The notes beneath the pieces were generated by a model. The model was not told the origin of the DNA, ran no database searches, and saw only the letters and a program-made list of their open reading frames with translations. The position numbers and the translations under genes are program-made. A DNA stretch of 64,000 nucleotides from Mermis nigrescens (Eukaryota; Nematoda; Enoplea; Mermithida; Mermithidae). This document shows positions 36,085-47,437 of this stretch, one piece after another; positions within the stretch are counted from its first letter, which is position 1, and each line of letters begins with the position of its first letter. The stretch is from contig JAVLUZ010000273.1 of NCBI GenBank assembly GCA_036768485.1, forward strand, positions 3,887,391 through 3,951,390, written 5' to 3'.

Positions 36085-36235
36085 TAGGTATTTTTCCAAA
36101 GTCTGCACACTTTCTTTTAAGCACTGCATACGTTTTTCCAAACTCAGCACACTTTTTTCCAAACTCTGCACTCATTTTTGCAAACTCTGCACACTTTTTT
36201 ACTCTGCACACTTTTTCAAAACTCTTAACACTTTT
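36085..36235. repeat. 20-bp minisatellite, right arm of C
   Basis: Units of TTTTTTCCAAACTCTGCACAC, the inverted partner of the array at 27880-27965. Confidence 0.85.
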
Positions 36236-38274
36236 ATGCCAAACTGCACAACTTCACTTTTTTCTTTGTGTCAACAATCCAGAAGCCATTTTCAATGCTC
36301 GCGAATCAAGCACACACTTCACTATCTCTTAAACAAGTAAAAAATGAAGTGGTTTGAAACAACTAAGGCTGATAAAATATGTTATAAACCTTTTTGCGTT
36401 TGTTCCAAATGGTCAAGTTGAACTCCTTTAAGCTGGCCTGCTAGATTTGATAATTATGTTTTTATGGTAATATTATATTGTAATAAAAGGCTTTCTTAAA
36501 CTTACTCAGCAGAGAAGTATATTGTCAGAGACCTTTGACATACAAGTTACATACGCCTCAGAGTGTATATCAGTATATGGTGGCACATATATCTAGCCTT
36601 CTTTGGTCTCATGTACTCCTGAAATGCCTCAGTGCTCATGAAAATATGAGGTGATTTTGTGCTCAGCTGTACAAACATTACGCACTTTGTTTAAGTGTGC
36701 TACCTGCATGTTAAATTCTAAATTAATTTGAGCGTTTGTTGCTCATGTATTCACTTGCAGAGTATATTATATGTACCACTATTTAGTAACAGCCCTAGTG
36801 CATGCTTATATTAATCATTATCAATGCAAAATTTGATGTTGATCTCCTTTGCAACACAACCTACCAGTGTGCTATTTAAGCCAAAAAACAGTGCATTTTG
36901 ATGTGAAAATAGTCAAAAACAGTAAAAATACTATATTTTCCTGACCATGACCCTTAATTAGCTATCTTTACAGCACATGCTTGATTCAATCCAAATCAAA
37001 GATTTGATTTCAATCGATCCATTATTTGCAATGATAGTGGACGTGATGCAATCGCAGATCCCCAGCTCACTCATTTTGCTTATCACACATGCACAGTTTG
37101 TACAGTGGATACACACAACATGTGTAAGCATGTTGACATGTTGCAAGAGAGGACCACTGCTTCAACACATTTAAGCAAGGACCAAGAAGTCTAAAAGGCC
37201 TCGGAAGAGACAAAGGATAAGGAAATGATGAAGGACCAGGAAGTGATGAAGAGCCGGAAAGTCAAAGGACCAACAAGTCAAAGGACCGGGAAGCCAAAGG
37301 ATCAGGAAATCATACTTATATATACACAGTTCCTTACTCCTTAGCCCCATTTTACTTCCTAGCTCAGCTAGGCTTTGCTTTACAAACTTACTTTATACTT
37401 AGACTTAATTGCATAATCTTCCAGGTGAATATAAAGGACCAGGAAGTTAGACACTGCTTGATTAATTTGTATAATGCTTAGGCTTAGTTTACACTTATAC
37501 TCAGTCCTTGGGTTTGCTTTTGTCTTACTTCGGCACATTTAAGGCATATTTAAGACTGAGCGGCAGGGGCATACACACAACATGCATAGGCGTGTTGATG
37601 TGTTGCAAGAACGGACATATGCCACTCATTCATTTAGCTTAGTTTTGTCTTACTTTGGCACATTGAAGGCATATTTAAGACTGATAGGCAGAGAAACACA
37701 TAACATGCATAGGCGTGTTGATGTGTTGCAAGAGCGGACCCCTGCTACTCTTTAGGGTGACTTCCCCTCCTCCCACTGAGGACCACACAGGCAAAACGAG
37801 TGGAACAGGAAGTACTATAGGCTTTGTTTACGCCTAGTTCAGCTAGGTTTATTTTACAGTTAGTCCAGGTTCTGTCTTAGTTTAATCCTAGTTTACACTT
37901 AAGCATGAGCTGACAGTGTGTAAATTTTGACCCTTCCACTCCTCAACTATGTCCTATCCTTAACCATGGTATATCCTTAAGTATGGCCTATCCTTAACCA
38001 TTGTATATATTCAATCATTGCCGATCCTTATTCATTGCTCCCTGATCCCTATCCCAGGGAGCAAGCCCTTAAACCGTCGCCTGTGCTCATCCATTGTATA
38101 TGTTATTGCATTAGCCTATGTTATAACATTGTCTATTCTTAAGAATTGCCTATGCTTAAGCACTGCCTATCTTATAGCACTGCCCCTCCCTAGAGGGCCA
38201 CACTTAACTACACGCATGCTTTCACAAATTCAAAAATCTTTTCAAAAATGCTACTTGATACCCTTTTGATTTAC

Positions 38275-38534
38275 CATATCTTTCTCCATAGCCACATACA
38301 TGGCATATTCTATCGGTTGATACAGGCGAGTCTTCTTGCATTGGCTCCGGAAAACATATTGGAGCGATATATTCATTGAAGACAATATCGTCCGAAAACT
38401 CCAGAAGTACTATATCGTTTCTTCTATAGCATATCTTTGGATGAGGCAACAATTTAGAGATACTAGTTCTGACAGCATGTGGAGTCAGCAACCGAATATC
38501 TGGTAAACCGAACCATATCTCATAGGCTTTTGAT
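38275..38534 (-). CDS. Trypsin-like serine protease exon (active-site Asp)
   Basis: The exon is bounded by an acceptor (TTTTTAAAG before 38534) and a strong donor (ATATG followed by GTAAAT below 38275). It encodes EIWFGLPDIRLLTPHAVR, PHPKICYRRNDIVLLEFSDD, FNEYIAPICFPEP and CHVCGYGERY. The Asp of NDIVLLEF is the catalytic Asp of the chymotrypsin fold, APICFP is the conserved following block, and the CHVCGYG corresponds to CxVxGWG with an extra Cys. The active-site Ser exon on the same strand is at 17809-18030. The His exon was not located upstream. The intron between the two visible exons has grown by insertion of element C and others. Confidence 0.8.
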
Positions 38535-41183
38535 CTTTAAAAATAATGGACTAGTCAAAATGAAAATGTGTTTTTAAGTAAATGCAGCAACAATAGAGCT
38601 TTTCTAACCGGCTACATATTTCCATACAAAATTTGATAGGATTGCTGCAAAATTTTAAAAGCAGGCAATGCTTAGTTACTAGCAACGAAAAATGGTTTGA
38701 TGCAAAAGTCACTGATGCGCGAAAAAATTATTAGAGTCTGCTAAAACCTGATTTTCTATAAGCAACACAAAAATCGAAGTATATATATTTTGCGGCCTGT
38801 AGAAAGTAGTTGTCACTAAAGATGCAAAGCATGACTGATCTAGGAAAGCAGGTTTGCCAGTCCAAGGGAGGGTTGCAGAATTTAGCTTCTTTGGGCTAAA
38901 ACGACCACAAAAACATGTATAAGCACTAAGATAGCGTTTACACAACGTTATTGCACAGTTTCTTCCCATTCAAAGTAAATTGAATTTTCAATTTTTATTC
39001 ATTTTGAGCCTTCATTTTGCTCTTTTTCCCCTTAAAATTATCAATTTGCGCATTTTTGGAGTCTACACCCCTCCAACCCCCTCCCCAGGTGCATGCATGT
39101 TCGTGGCTCCAATTTAAGAAATAAATAGAACAGCACTTTATTCTTCAAAAGAGATGATCGATGCGGATTGCAGCACCCGACAAAATTTTTTCATTCACCA
39201 ACCTTGATTAAACACAACATCAGAACGACCTCTGTTGCAATAATATCTAAGTGCAGCAGAGCACTAAACATGCATAAACACATTAGCACAAAAGAATTGA
39301 GAACCTGACGGCAGAATGTTTAGGCAAAATAACCATGCGAATAAATACATACAGTGCAAAATTATAGACCGGAAACTTCAAAAGCTCATATTTGTAGAAT
39401 GCTGAAGCAGTAACTGTACTAATATCATCTTATTGTGCTAGCATAACACTTGAAACTTTATGGTTCTTGATAAGAAGTATGATGCGAATGTCATAATTCA
39501 TCTATTGAGCCATTATACTTCATTATATATTGTCAGGCAAAAGCGGTACTGATATCCGACTAAGTTATTATTTAACACAGGTTCAAGAATCCTTCTAAAG
39601 CTCTCTACACTATAAGTGAGAAATGTTTTGCAGACACCTCCGTATTTCAGCGGAATAAAAACAAAACCGTTTTTAACGACAGAACTGTACTTCACATCTC
39701 TAGAAATAACTCCGTATATAGTGTAGAGAATCGCGACCAGGTGCGATTTGAAACCGTCAACAGGTGCTTCCATTCTAGAAAAGTTTGCACCACCCGAGTC
39801 ATAATCGTAGAAGTTTTACCAAAAATGTATTTTTTTGCATCGGTTTAAAGTTTACACCTTCACACCTAAGTCAGTATTAAGTATAAAGAAATGCAATTAA
39901 ATGCGATGTGTTACCATTCATGTGTACTGTATTTTTAGTATACTTTGTAGCGGCAAATCGGGCAAACTATGAAATAATTAAAAAACATCTTTCCTCGTGC
40001 ACGGGCACAGTGTAAACTTAAAAAATATGGAGCTAGCTCCACATCGATTGAAAAAAAATCCGGTTTCAAGCCAGTTTGTAGCTTTTGAATGTAGTTTGTT
40101 TGTTTGCAGACACGATCCTTTTTTAACAGCATGTTGATCATGCTAATGAAAATTTCGGCCATTAGCACGACATGACTAACGGATACGAAGACATTTTTTT
40201 GGCAAAATTGTAGTAATTTTAACGCTTTTCAATGTATGTTTTGGCAAAAATCACACAAAAGTTTTCAGCACTCCGCGCTGAATGTCATGCTTACTGTAGA
40301 TTTAGTCCCTCGCACGCGATTTAAACACTCCACTATCAATTTACGTACAATCTAAAAGTATTAGCACTCATCTCGCTTTTTTGTTTAACAATTTCTAGCA
40401 CAGAATAATTACTTTGTGACAAGTTTGCACGGATTTATATTGTTAGAAGATAAACTTGGCTTCTTTATGTTCATTAATCATTAAATTCATAGGCGCAGTG
40501 ACCATAGGTGGGCGGCACCAGAATTCTAGGCATGCAAGGTAGGTCAAAAAATGGTCTTAAAAATGGAGGTATGTTGAAAAACATTTATTTTCAACGTTTC
40601 TCATCACTTTCCGTTGGCATCACAAAATTGCGAAAAAAAAACAAAAAACAATTTTCTAGGCGACGGGTGTATTCGGCCTCCTGGGAATGTGCATATTCCC
40701 AACCCCTCCCCCTACACCAGCATATTAATAAAATCGGGGACCTATCCTTTCTACGTTGCGACTTATTCAGAATTTGCTTTTTATTTTAGAAAATATGAAC
40801 AAATGAAAATGACATGACCAAATCACTTTTTTGAACTTTCAATTCGAATCAAGAATGTCAAGAAAATTGAGGCAAGTTTGAAGCACGAGTTTTTCTTACA
40901 AATATTTATCTTTCGCTTTTATCCGATTTCAATTTATGTATCCCAAAAGTATTCATTTTCAAAGCAGAAAAATAAAGAATAGTGCAATAAAAAAGATAAG
41001 GGGAATTAATGCATGGACTTTTCATCGCAAAAACAGTTTCTACTTTTTTGCCTCGCGTATATGCGTATACCCGCCTTGACAACCGAGATCATTTATATAT
41101 TTTTCAAATAACAGAATTTGAACAAGTCTCGATTTATCGAGGATAATGTATATCTCACGCGTAAACTGTACTAAAATGAATTT
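38535..41183 (-). other. Upstream intron region of the serine protease, no clear exon
   Basis: No conserved His-containing (TAAHC-type) block was found. One open frame, 39513-39773 on the minus strand, follows TTTTCTAG and begins MEAPVDGFKSHLVAILY, which vaguely resembles the start of a trypsin domain (GxEAPxGxxPWxVAL). The rest of the frame does not fit, so it is only a candidate. A member of the GGGCAGCAAGAAAATTCT family lies at 40507-40740. Confidence 0.35.
40507..40740. repeat. Dispersed repeat family copy
   Basis: From GGGCGGCACCAGAATTCTAGG through TTTCTCATCACTTTCCGTTGGC this matches the units at 44300-44790, 63440-63620 and 63850-64000. Confidence 0.7.
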
Positions 41184-41414
41184 GATTGGGGTCAGAAGAG
41201 CGAAGGTATTTACAAGAGCGAAGGTATTCACATGAGCGAAGGTATTCACAAGAGCGAAGGTATTCTCATGAGCAAAGGTATTCACAAGAGGAAAGGTATT
41301 CACATGGGCGAAGGTATTCATAAGAGCGAATGTATTCAGAAGAGTGAATGTATTCAGAAGAGCGAATGTATTCAGAAGAGCGGAGGTATAAACCGAATTT
41401 TTAGAGGCACGTAA

Positions 41415-41660
41415 TCACACATGGGCGTGTGGGATCTCTGGACCCTCAGAATCAAGCGGACCCCCAAAAAATCGATAATTTCCGCTAGACCTCCCCCAGA
41501 GTTTTCTTGCTGCCCAGATGTGAGAAGAATCAAATAATGTACCTACCATAATACAGACCCATCCACTCCATTCATAAACTAATGCTTGAGTGTCTAGATT
41601 AACAACAGGGATGCAAGCACCATGAAATTTATCCTTAAATTTGAACACGTGATTATACAT
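41415..41660 (-). CDS. Exon-like frame inside the Mutator-like element
   Basis: The frame reads KFHGACIPVVNLDTQALVYE then WSGWVCIM, directly followed by GTAGGT, a strong donor. The later part of the frame (beyond VCIM) falls in the dispersed repeat. I do not recognise the protein. It could be part of a gene fragment carried by the element. Confidence 0.3.
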   Translation of the reverse strand: MYNHVFKFKDKFHGACIPVVNLDTQALVYEWSGWVCIMVGTLFDSSHIWAARKLWGRSSGNYRFFGGPLDSEGPEIPHAHV

Positions 41661-42411
41661 GGAAGAGAAATTAATATACCTATAGCGTGTTTAATTTTTC
41701 GACATTTCCCAACGAGCTTTGTCCATGTATCAAATAAAATTAGGAAAACGGGAAGGTTTTCAAAGATTATTTAAGGTTTTATTATTTTTATTTTTCTATC
41801 ATTTTTATTTTTAATATTTTAAAGATTATTGAAGATATATGCATTTTCGACTGACGTCCACAAATTTTACTTGTTCTGTGCGAGGGACTTAACACAAGCA
41901 AAATAGTAAACGAGAATATGTTTAAAAAATAAAAACTGGCGATGACAGTATGGATCATTCAATCCTCATTCATTTTTAAAAATTGAATTCTGGGGGGGGT
42001 ATTTTGGTTCCTAAGGGGTGCGTACCCCAAAACCCCCACACCGAGATGTGGTCACTCCTCTGACTACCTTTGTAGCGTAATCCGAAATTCCTAGCCAAAA
42101 TCAGATACGTGTAATAGCTAAAAACCACTATCTACACGGCCACTTGAATTAATTAATTACAGGCTTGACACTTAGAATAGCTGAGCCCGGCCGGACCCCT
42201 GCATCCCACCGTACATCCAGTGTGTCGATACAATAGCTATAAACTAATTGTATTAGCTAAATAATATAAACAATAAATGGTTAAGGCCGCACAATTAGGA
42301 ATAAGCAATAAATAATGAAATGCACTAGGATAGGCAGTCCGGTCCGTCTGTACGCCGGCCAACGCTGTTTACGCTATGTAACGTGAAAAGAATAAATTCT
42401 AGCCCAGCGTA

Positions 42412-42657
42412 CTAAACTAATGTAAAATTAACGGCATGACAACAAAGACTGCGAAGCTGACGAATACCGACTGACTGACCCTGCCTATCCTTTAACACAG
42501 TGAATATATACTCGCAAAAACCCGGAAGTAAATCTCCCAACATCACAGGAATTTGCATGTATAGATAGGCAAGATCCAAATTGGCGTCGTTAGTTAACGA
42601 TCCATTTTTGATTGACAAAATCAAGATTTGCATAGGATGAAAATTGAACGGTGTCAT
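42412..42657 (-). CDS. Protein-like frame inside the Mutator-like element
   Basis: The frame starts MTPFNFHPMQILILSIKNGS and includes LDLAYLYMQIPVMLGDLLPG. It lacks low-complexity features and reads as protein, but no family is recognised and no clear donor follows. It lies upstream on the same strand as the frame at 41415-41660, so the two may be exons of one captured fragment. Confidence 0.25.
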   Translation of the reverse strand: MTPFNFHPMQILILSIKNGSLTNDANLDLAYLYMQIPVMLGDLLPGFCEYIFTVLKDRQGQSVGIRQLRSLCCHAVNFTLV

Positions 42658-42861
42658 AAAGATTTGCGCTTTTTGGTTCCACCACGAAAATGAAGACTTG
42701 AAAATCTGATATATGAAAATTCCGTTACACCTTGAATACCTTCGCGCTTGTAAATACCTCCGTTCTTCTGACTACCTTCGCTCTTATGCATACCTTCGCT
42801 CTTGTGAATACCTTTGCTCTTGTGAATACCTTCGCTCTAATGCTACTGACCCAATGAATTT

Positions 42862-45441
42862 TGCCTCTTGGTTAAGCATACAATGAACGAAAAACGATTT
42901 ATAAATGAGTCAGCGCGGCTGCTGTCATCAATGGTGCATTGCTTGCTCACTATATTTTACTATTACCTGTTGAGAACATAAGTCCCCGATTATATAAATA
43001 TGCGCTTACACCCACGTGTGGCAGTGACATCTATTTTTATAGCAAATTAAGTGAATGGCAACCACATTATTATTTTTGATGTTGTAATAAGCACAAAGGT
43101 GTTAGTTTCTAGGTTTGTTGAGCATTAGGAAGCCAATAATTGTGATTTAGCATGAATCACTTGACTTTTTCAAAGTATAAACATTAATTAAGAAATCAGA
43201 CGTTGATCCGCAAAATATGATGGCATTCTTGAACAGCTAAATTAAAAAAGAAAAATACGTGCATTACTGACACTGCATGCAGGATTATACAAGGTAAAAA
43301 ACTGGTGTGCCAATGAAATCTACTCCGTGCTGATATAATAAATATTCATTTATCATCACTGTTGCTTATGGGAGTTGGGCTAAAAAACGCTGTGAAGAAC
43401 TTTAGTTCCACATCCGATTTGAGATATTGACCAATCAAAAAGGAGATAAAACTAGTTTTTTCGCCTAATGTTACACTCCTAATTTAGAACTTTACACCTC
43501 CAGAAATTACAATATCAGTTTTTTTAATGTGGTTTGCTACAACGTGTAGCCCTTGTAACATACTTTACTTTTATTCTATTTAATCTGTCCTGGCTTATTT
43601 GTGAAGAAGTTAGCGATAAAATCAGAGACATAACCTATTTTTTACATCATACCATCCATTAGATTGTAAACATTGGACCTCTAGATCTAACTCTGTATTG
43701 AGTGTTAAAAAAATTGCTGATAAGCCGAAAGTAGCTCTTTGGTCGCGTTACATTTCTATATAAAAATTCTATTAGGACTTATAACTGGACTTGTTGACAG
43801 ACAGAAAGGCGAAAACGCGACTTAAGTTTATCATTAAACCCGCAGATTTTTACAATTCTTTACACTCCCACTCGACAACTAATGAGAAATAGAAGAAAAA
43901 AAAGAGAACACTCTAAAGAACTTTATTTTTCTACAAATCTATGCCAGTGTGAGTCGTTTGTACTGAATTGACCACAAGCCGTCCAAAAAAACCATCCAAG
44001 CCTGCTATATCTTATAGCCTTACGCCAAAACATAACACAATCATTAAAACTCAATATTGGGTGGAAAAAAGCAAAAAGCACCGGCAGCGGATTTTTTAAT
44101 TATCTTCCTTCAAAAGAAACCTCACCTCTTAGATGTTTCCCTAGCTGTAGGGGTATTCATATCTTAGGGGTACCTACCCATGTATATTATAGGTATGCAC
44201 TATCGCAGTACCTATGATTATTGCTACTTGTGTCCACATTTGTCTCCAGGTGTCATTCAGCAAATCTTTTGCGTCCACTTACCATTATAGCTTGGGCTCA
44301 GCAGCACCAAAGCTCTGGGAAGGGGAAATGCTAGATTTTTTCAAAGGTAAAAAATGCCCCAAAAATAGTGGTATTGCAAAAAACACTTTTTTTAAGGTTT
44401 CTCATTAAGCGCTATCCACCGTCATCAAAAAATTGTGAAAAGAATAAAAATATCCAAAAATTGAATTCTAGGGGGTATTTTAGTTTCCGGTGGTTGCATA
44501 CCCCTTTAAACCCATACATGGGCAGCAAGAAAATTCTGGGAGGTGCAAGATTTTTTGAAGGTCAAAAAATGGCCTTAAAAATGGTGGTATGGCGATAAAA
44601 CACCATTTTTCGATGTTTCTCATCAAGCACTATCCTTTGGCATCAAAAAATTGCGAAAAAAACGAAAAGAATTTTCAAAAAAATAAATTCTGGGGGGGTA
44701 TTTTGATTTCTGGAGAGGAGTATTTCGGTTTCGGGGGGGTGCATACCCCACAAACCCCCCATGCCCAGGTGTGCTTAAACGCCCTATGCCCAGGTACGCT
44801 TACCAGCAATATGTTTGACACCAAGTACATTGAATTTCCTGATCATAGATAAACATTATTGTGGGTCTGTGGTCAAAGAGGGCTTTTTGGAGCTGAAATG
44901 GTCCTTAAAATTAGCATGAAGCTTCAAATAACATAAAAATAGTCTTGTTACTCTAGCCTATTTGAGGCCTTTTTGCCATAAATTTGTTATTTGCTTTCTT
45001 ACTTTGACTTTGCCTTTGTTTTTGCCATAAAAATTTACCACATTCATCGTTTTGGGGAGGGATCTAGATCATACCTCAAAAACTTCTCATAGAGATCTGC
45101 AAATTACGTGTTCAGTAGATTAGGTAATGAACATTAAGGTGTGTGGGTATAGGCTACACATGTGCATAGCTGCATAGAGGAATTGACGAGGGGTTTAGAC
45201 GTGATAGAATCCAAAGAACCGACTTAGAATTCCGTAGATCCTGAAATTAAATACCTAACGCCTTTTTTTGTCCGTTTTACCTCATCAGATCCCAGAATTT
45301 GGTACCTTCAGAAGGACAAAGCGAAAAATTTTAAAATAAAAAAGGCAAGCATATGTTAAAAATGAAATTCTTGCAAAAAGGCTTGATGTCAACAAAAAGT
45401 TTAAATTAGGGCCAGTTTTTAGATATTTTAGCATTTATCTT
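42862..45441. other. No gene seen; tandem repeat copies
   Basis: There are no family-bearing frames. Two head-to-tail copies of the dispersed family lie at about 44300-44790, listed separately. Confidence 0.5.
44300..44790. repeat. Two tandem copies of a dispersed repeat
   Basis: Unit start GGGCAGCAAGAAAATTCTGG (44519), then AAAATGGCCTTAAAAATGG, TTTCTCATCAAGCACTATCC, and a G-run leading to GGTGCATACCCC. A less regular unit precedes it. The two frames that cross it are not genes. Confidence 0.75.
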
Positions 45442-46214
45442 AGTAGTATGGAGGGGGAATTGCGCGCGCATTTCAAGGGTACTGCAATGTTATAACGTCG
45501 GGACAGTCCGCCTATCTTTTGTACACAAGGTACCACTGTTTAACCTGTTTGTTGGGTTGTTTAGAGACTGAAACATTATGATTATAAAAAGCAGACACAA
45601 TTAGGTCGTACATTTTCTATGTGATGCAATCATAATATCACGCATTGGCTAGGTGACGCATTAGTAATATCGTGCATTGGCGATAAATTTTTTTGCAACT
45701 GGCGGCTTTCTTTGATTTCCGCACAGCCTGTTTGGAATTTGTAATAAGCACAATGACGAAGCATTTTTTATGATCGATGCATTTTGTTGACTAACAAAGC
45801 AATTTTTTCACAAAAGGATTAAAAATAGTAGTTATACCTGTTATCCTGGGACGCAATGTTTTAACATAGCACATGTTATAAGATGGGCAAAACGCATAAA
45901 ATGCATTGTAATGTGTTATTGGGTGCACAAAATGTGAAGTCAAGTGAATAAAAAACACATGTAAACAAGCTTAACGTGTTATGCGTGTTAAACACTCTTG
46001 ACCTGTTGACGTGTTATGGGAGCAGCTGTGGGGTCAGAGAGCCACCTGGGAGCCCCTGGGAGCCGCCGCTGCCATTTGCAGTGTTACGAATTAGTGACAA
46101 TTCTGAGGCTGCTCATGCACACAACATCCCCTGTACCGACTTGTTTGATAAGTCCGCTCTTGCTACCCCTGCACGCAGTATCCCCTGCACACAGCCCTGT
46201 ATACAGTTGTGTGT
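45442..46214. repeat. Left terminal inverted repeat of Polinton B
   Basis: The stretch matches 61747-62492 in reverse. Landmarks are GGACAGTCCGCCTATCTTTTGTAC, AGCAGACACAATTAG, the CTGGGAGCC / GGCTCCC region near 46040, and the motif AGTCCGCTCTTGCTACCCCTGC near 46150. Confidence 0.85.
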
Positions 46215-47437
46215 ATCTTCTGTACACACTTATGTAAACTATTTTGGGGTGTATTAGGCATGCCTAATTGAGTCCGAACATGTCCTAACATATTTCGCCT
46301 GAAAGCTAGATCTGAAAGTCTATAAATAAGGAATCTTATGACTGAAATATAGTTTCTGACAAACATCAAAGTATTACTATGACCAACATTGTCAAATCTC
46401 GTGTTATTGGTCTCAGCAGGGTTTCTAATGAGCCTCCATTGACAGATGCCAGTGACCTTTCTGGTGCCTATTCAAACCAATTGCAGCTTCTGAAGCGCAA
46501 GCTGCACCAATGTACTGCATGTTAAAAATTGTTTAAAACTCAAATCAGGTTAGTAGAGCATGAGAATTATATGCATTTAGGATCTAGCTATAAATCTCCT
46601 TCATGTGCCTCTCTTTTTTGATTAGAAAGGAATTTAATGATTGCTGAAGATTTGTCTACCCACCCTGAAGAAATTAGGGGTGAAGCTGAAAAATATTGGC
46701 GAATTATTTGAACAACTAAATCTGTCAATGATGTGCTGGATCATGCATATAACTATAAATGGGGAATGGGAATTTATCTGGAAATCTTTAGCAATATTTT
46801 CCGAAACGAAAAAGAAGCTTTCCAGGTAGATGCAGCCGTAGGATGTTTCCTCAAAAATCGTAAACCTGGTGCAGTAAATTATTGATATGCATGTCAGAAT
46901 AATTTTACGGTATCAGGAAAACCAGTTCTTATAACAAATGGTAATGATGTAAAAAATTTGCATGAAATTGATATTGAAGAAAAGACACTGCAGAAAGATT
47001 TTATAAGTGGATGCACAGATGTAAGAGCCAAACATTGTTTATCAACTTTTTGTCAAATACTGCCAAAAGAAAAATATTCAAGCAAATGTTGAGATTTTTA
47101 TTGGCGTCCCATACACAGATTTAGAAATGATCGAAAAATTGTTTCAGGTGGATATTCAGTCTTTTCACATGGATGCAAATAAAGAGGCAGCTGTCTCTTG
47201 GAAGAATGTAGTAAGAAAGCATGAAGCTCACTATAGTTACATTATCAATCTTGATCAGTATGCTAAACGATACATGTGCCTCATGTGCAGGAGGCTTTCT
47301 CAAAAAGCAGAAAAATTGAATGATTCATGCAAAACATCATTGCAGGCATGGCAAAACAAAACATAAGTTTCCTGGTGGAGTATATCAGCTGAAGAAAACG
47401 ATTTTTGAGGAATTACAGGTTGAAAATGAACAGCAAT

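Larger units (their letters stand above)
25839..38212. mobile_element. Element C: 12.4-kb foldback, Polinton-derived, non-coding
   Basis: The element starts AGTAGTTATATGTGG and ends CACTTAACTACA, flanked by the identical 6-bp sequence CGCATG at 25833-25838 and 38213-38218. Six bases is the duplication length of Polinton integrase. Left and right halves are inverted copies of each other almost to the centre. Matching pairs include 25839-26310 with 37740-38212, 27330-27990 with 36080-36850, and 31600-32420 with 34900-35740. It has no long frame. Its arms carry the GCAAGAGCGGACC motif and the minisatellites found in Polintons A and B and in element D. It sits in the serine protease intron, 62 bases past the donor of the exon at 38275-38534. 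Confidence 0.85.
34600..38212. repeat. Right arm of element C
   Basis: This is the inverted partner of the left arm. It carries the same succession of motifs in reverse order: minisatellite TTCCAAACTTTACAAAAAATG, minisatellite TTTTCCAAACTCTGCACAC, GGACCAGGAAGTCAAA array, three copies of the GCAAGAGCGGACC motif, and the TCCTTAACCATTGCC array. Confidence 0.8.
41184..42852. mobile_element. Mutator-like element with minisatellite arms
   Basis: Both ends begin with TTGGGGTCAG / TTGGGTCAG, followed by inverted arrays of an 18-bp unit GTATTCACAAGAGCGAAG (41194-41395, and in reverse at 42725-42836). The 9-mer AATGAATTT flanks both sides (41175-41183 and 42853-42861). A 9-bp duplication is usual for Mutator-like transposons, and some have tandem repeats in their ends. 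No transposase was recognised. Two protein-like minus-strand frames inside (41415-41660 and 42412-42657) may be captured gene pieces. Confidence 0.6.

Noticed and set aside
38709..38969. His-containing exon of the serine protease on the minus strand
   Set aside because: The frame ends FFAHQ without a Cys or the Ala-Ala-His-Cys setting and has no flanking splice signals of note.
46016..46257. Open frames within the left terminal repeat of Polinton B
   Set aside because: They lie wholly in the inverted repeat, have no recognisable motif and are outside the gene block.
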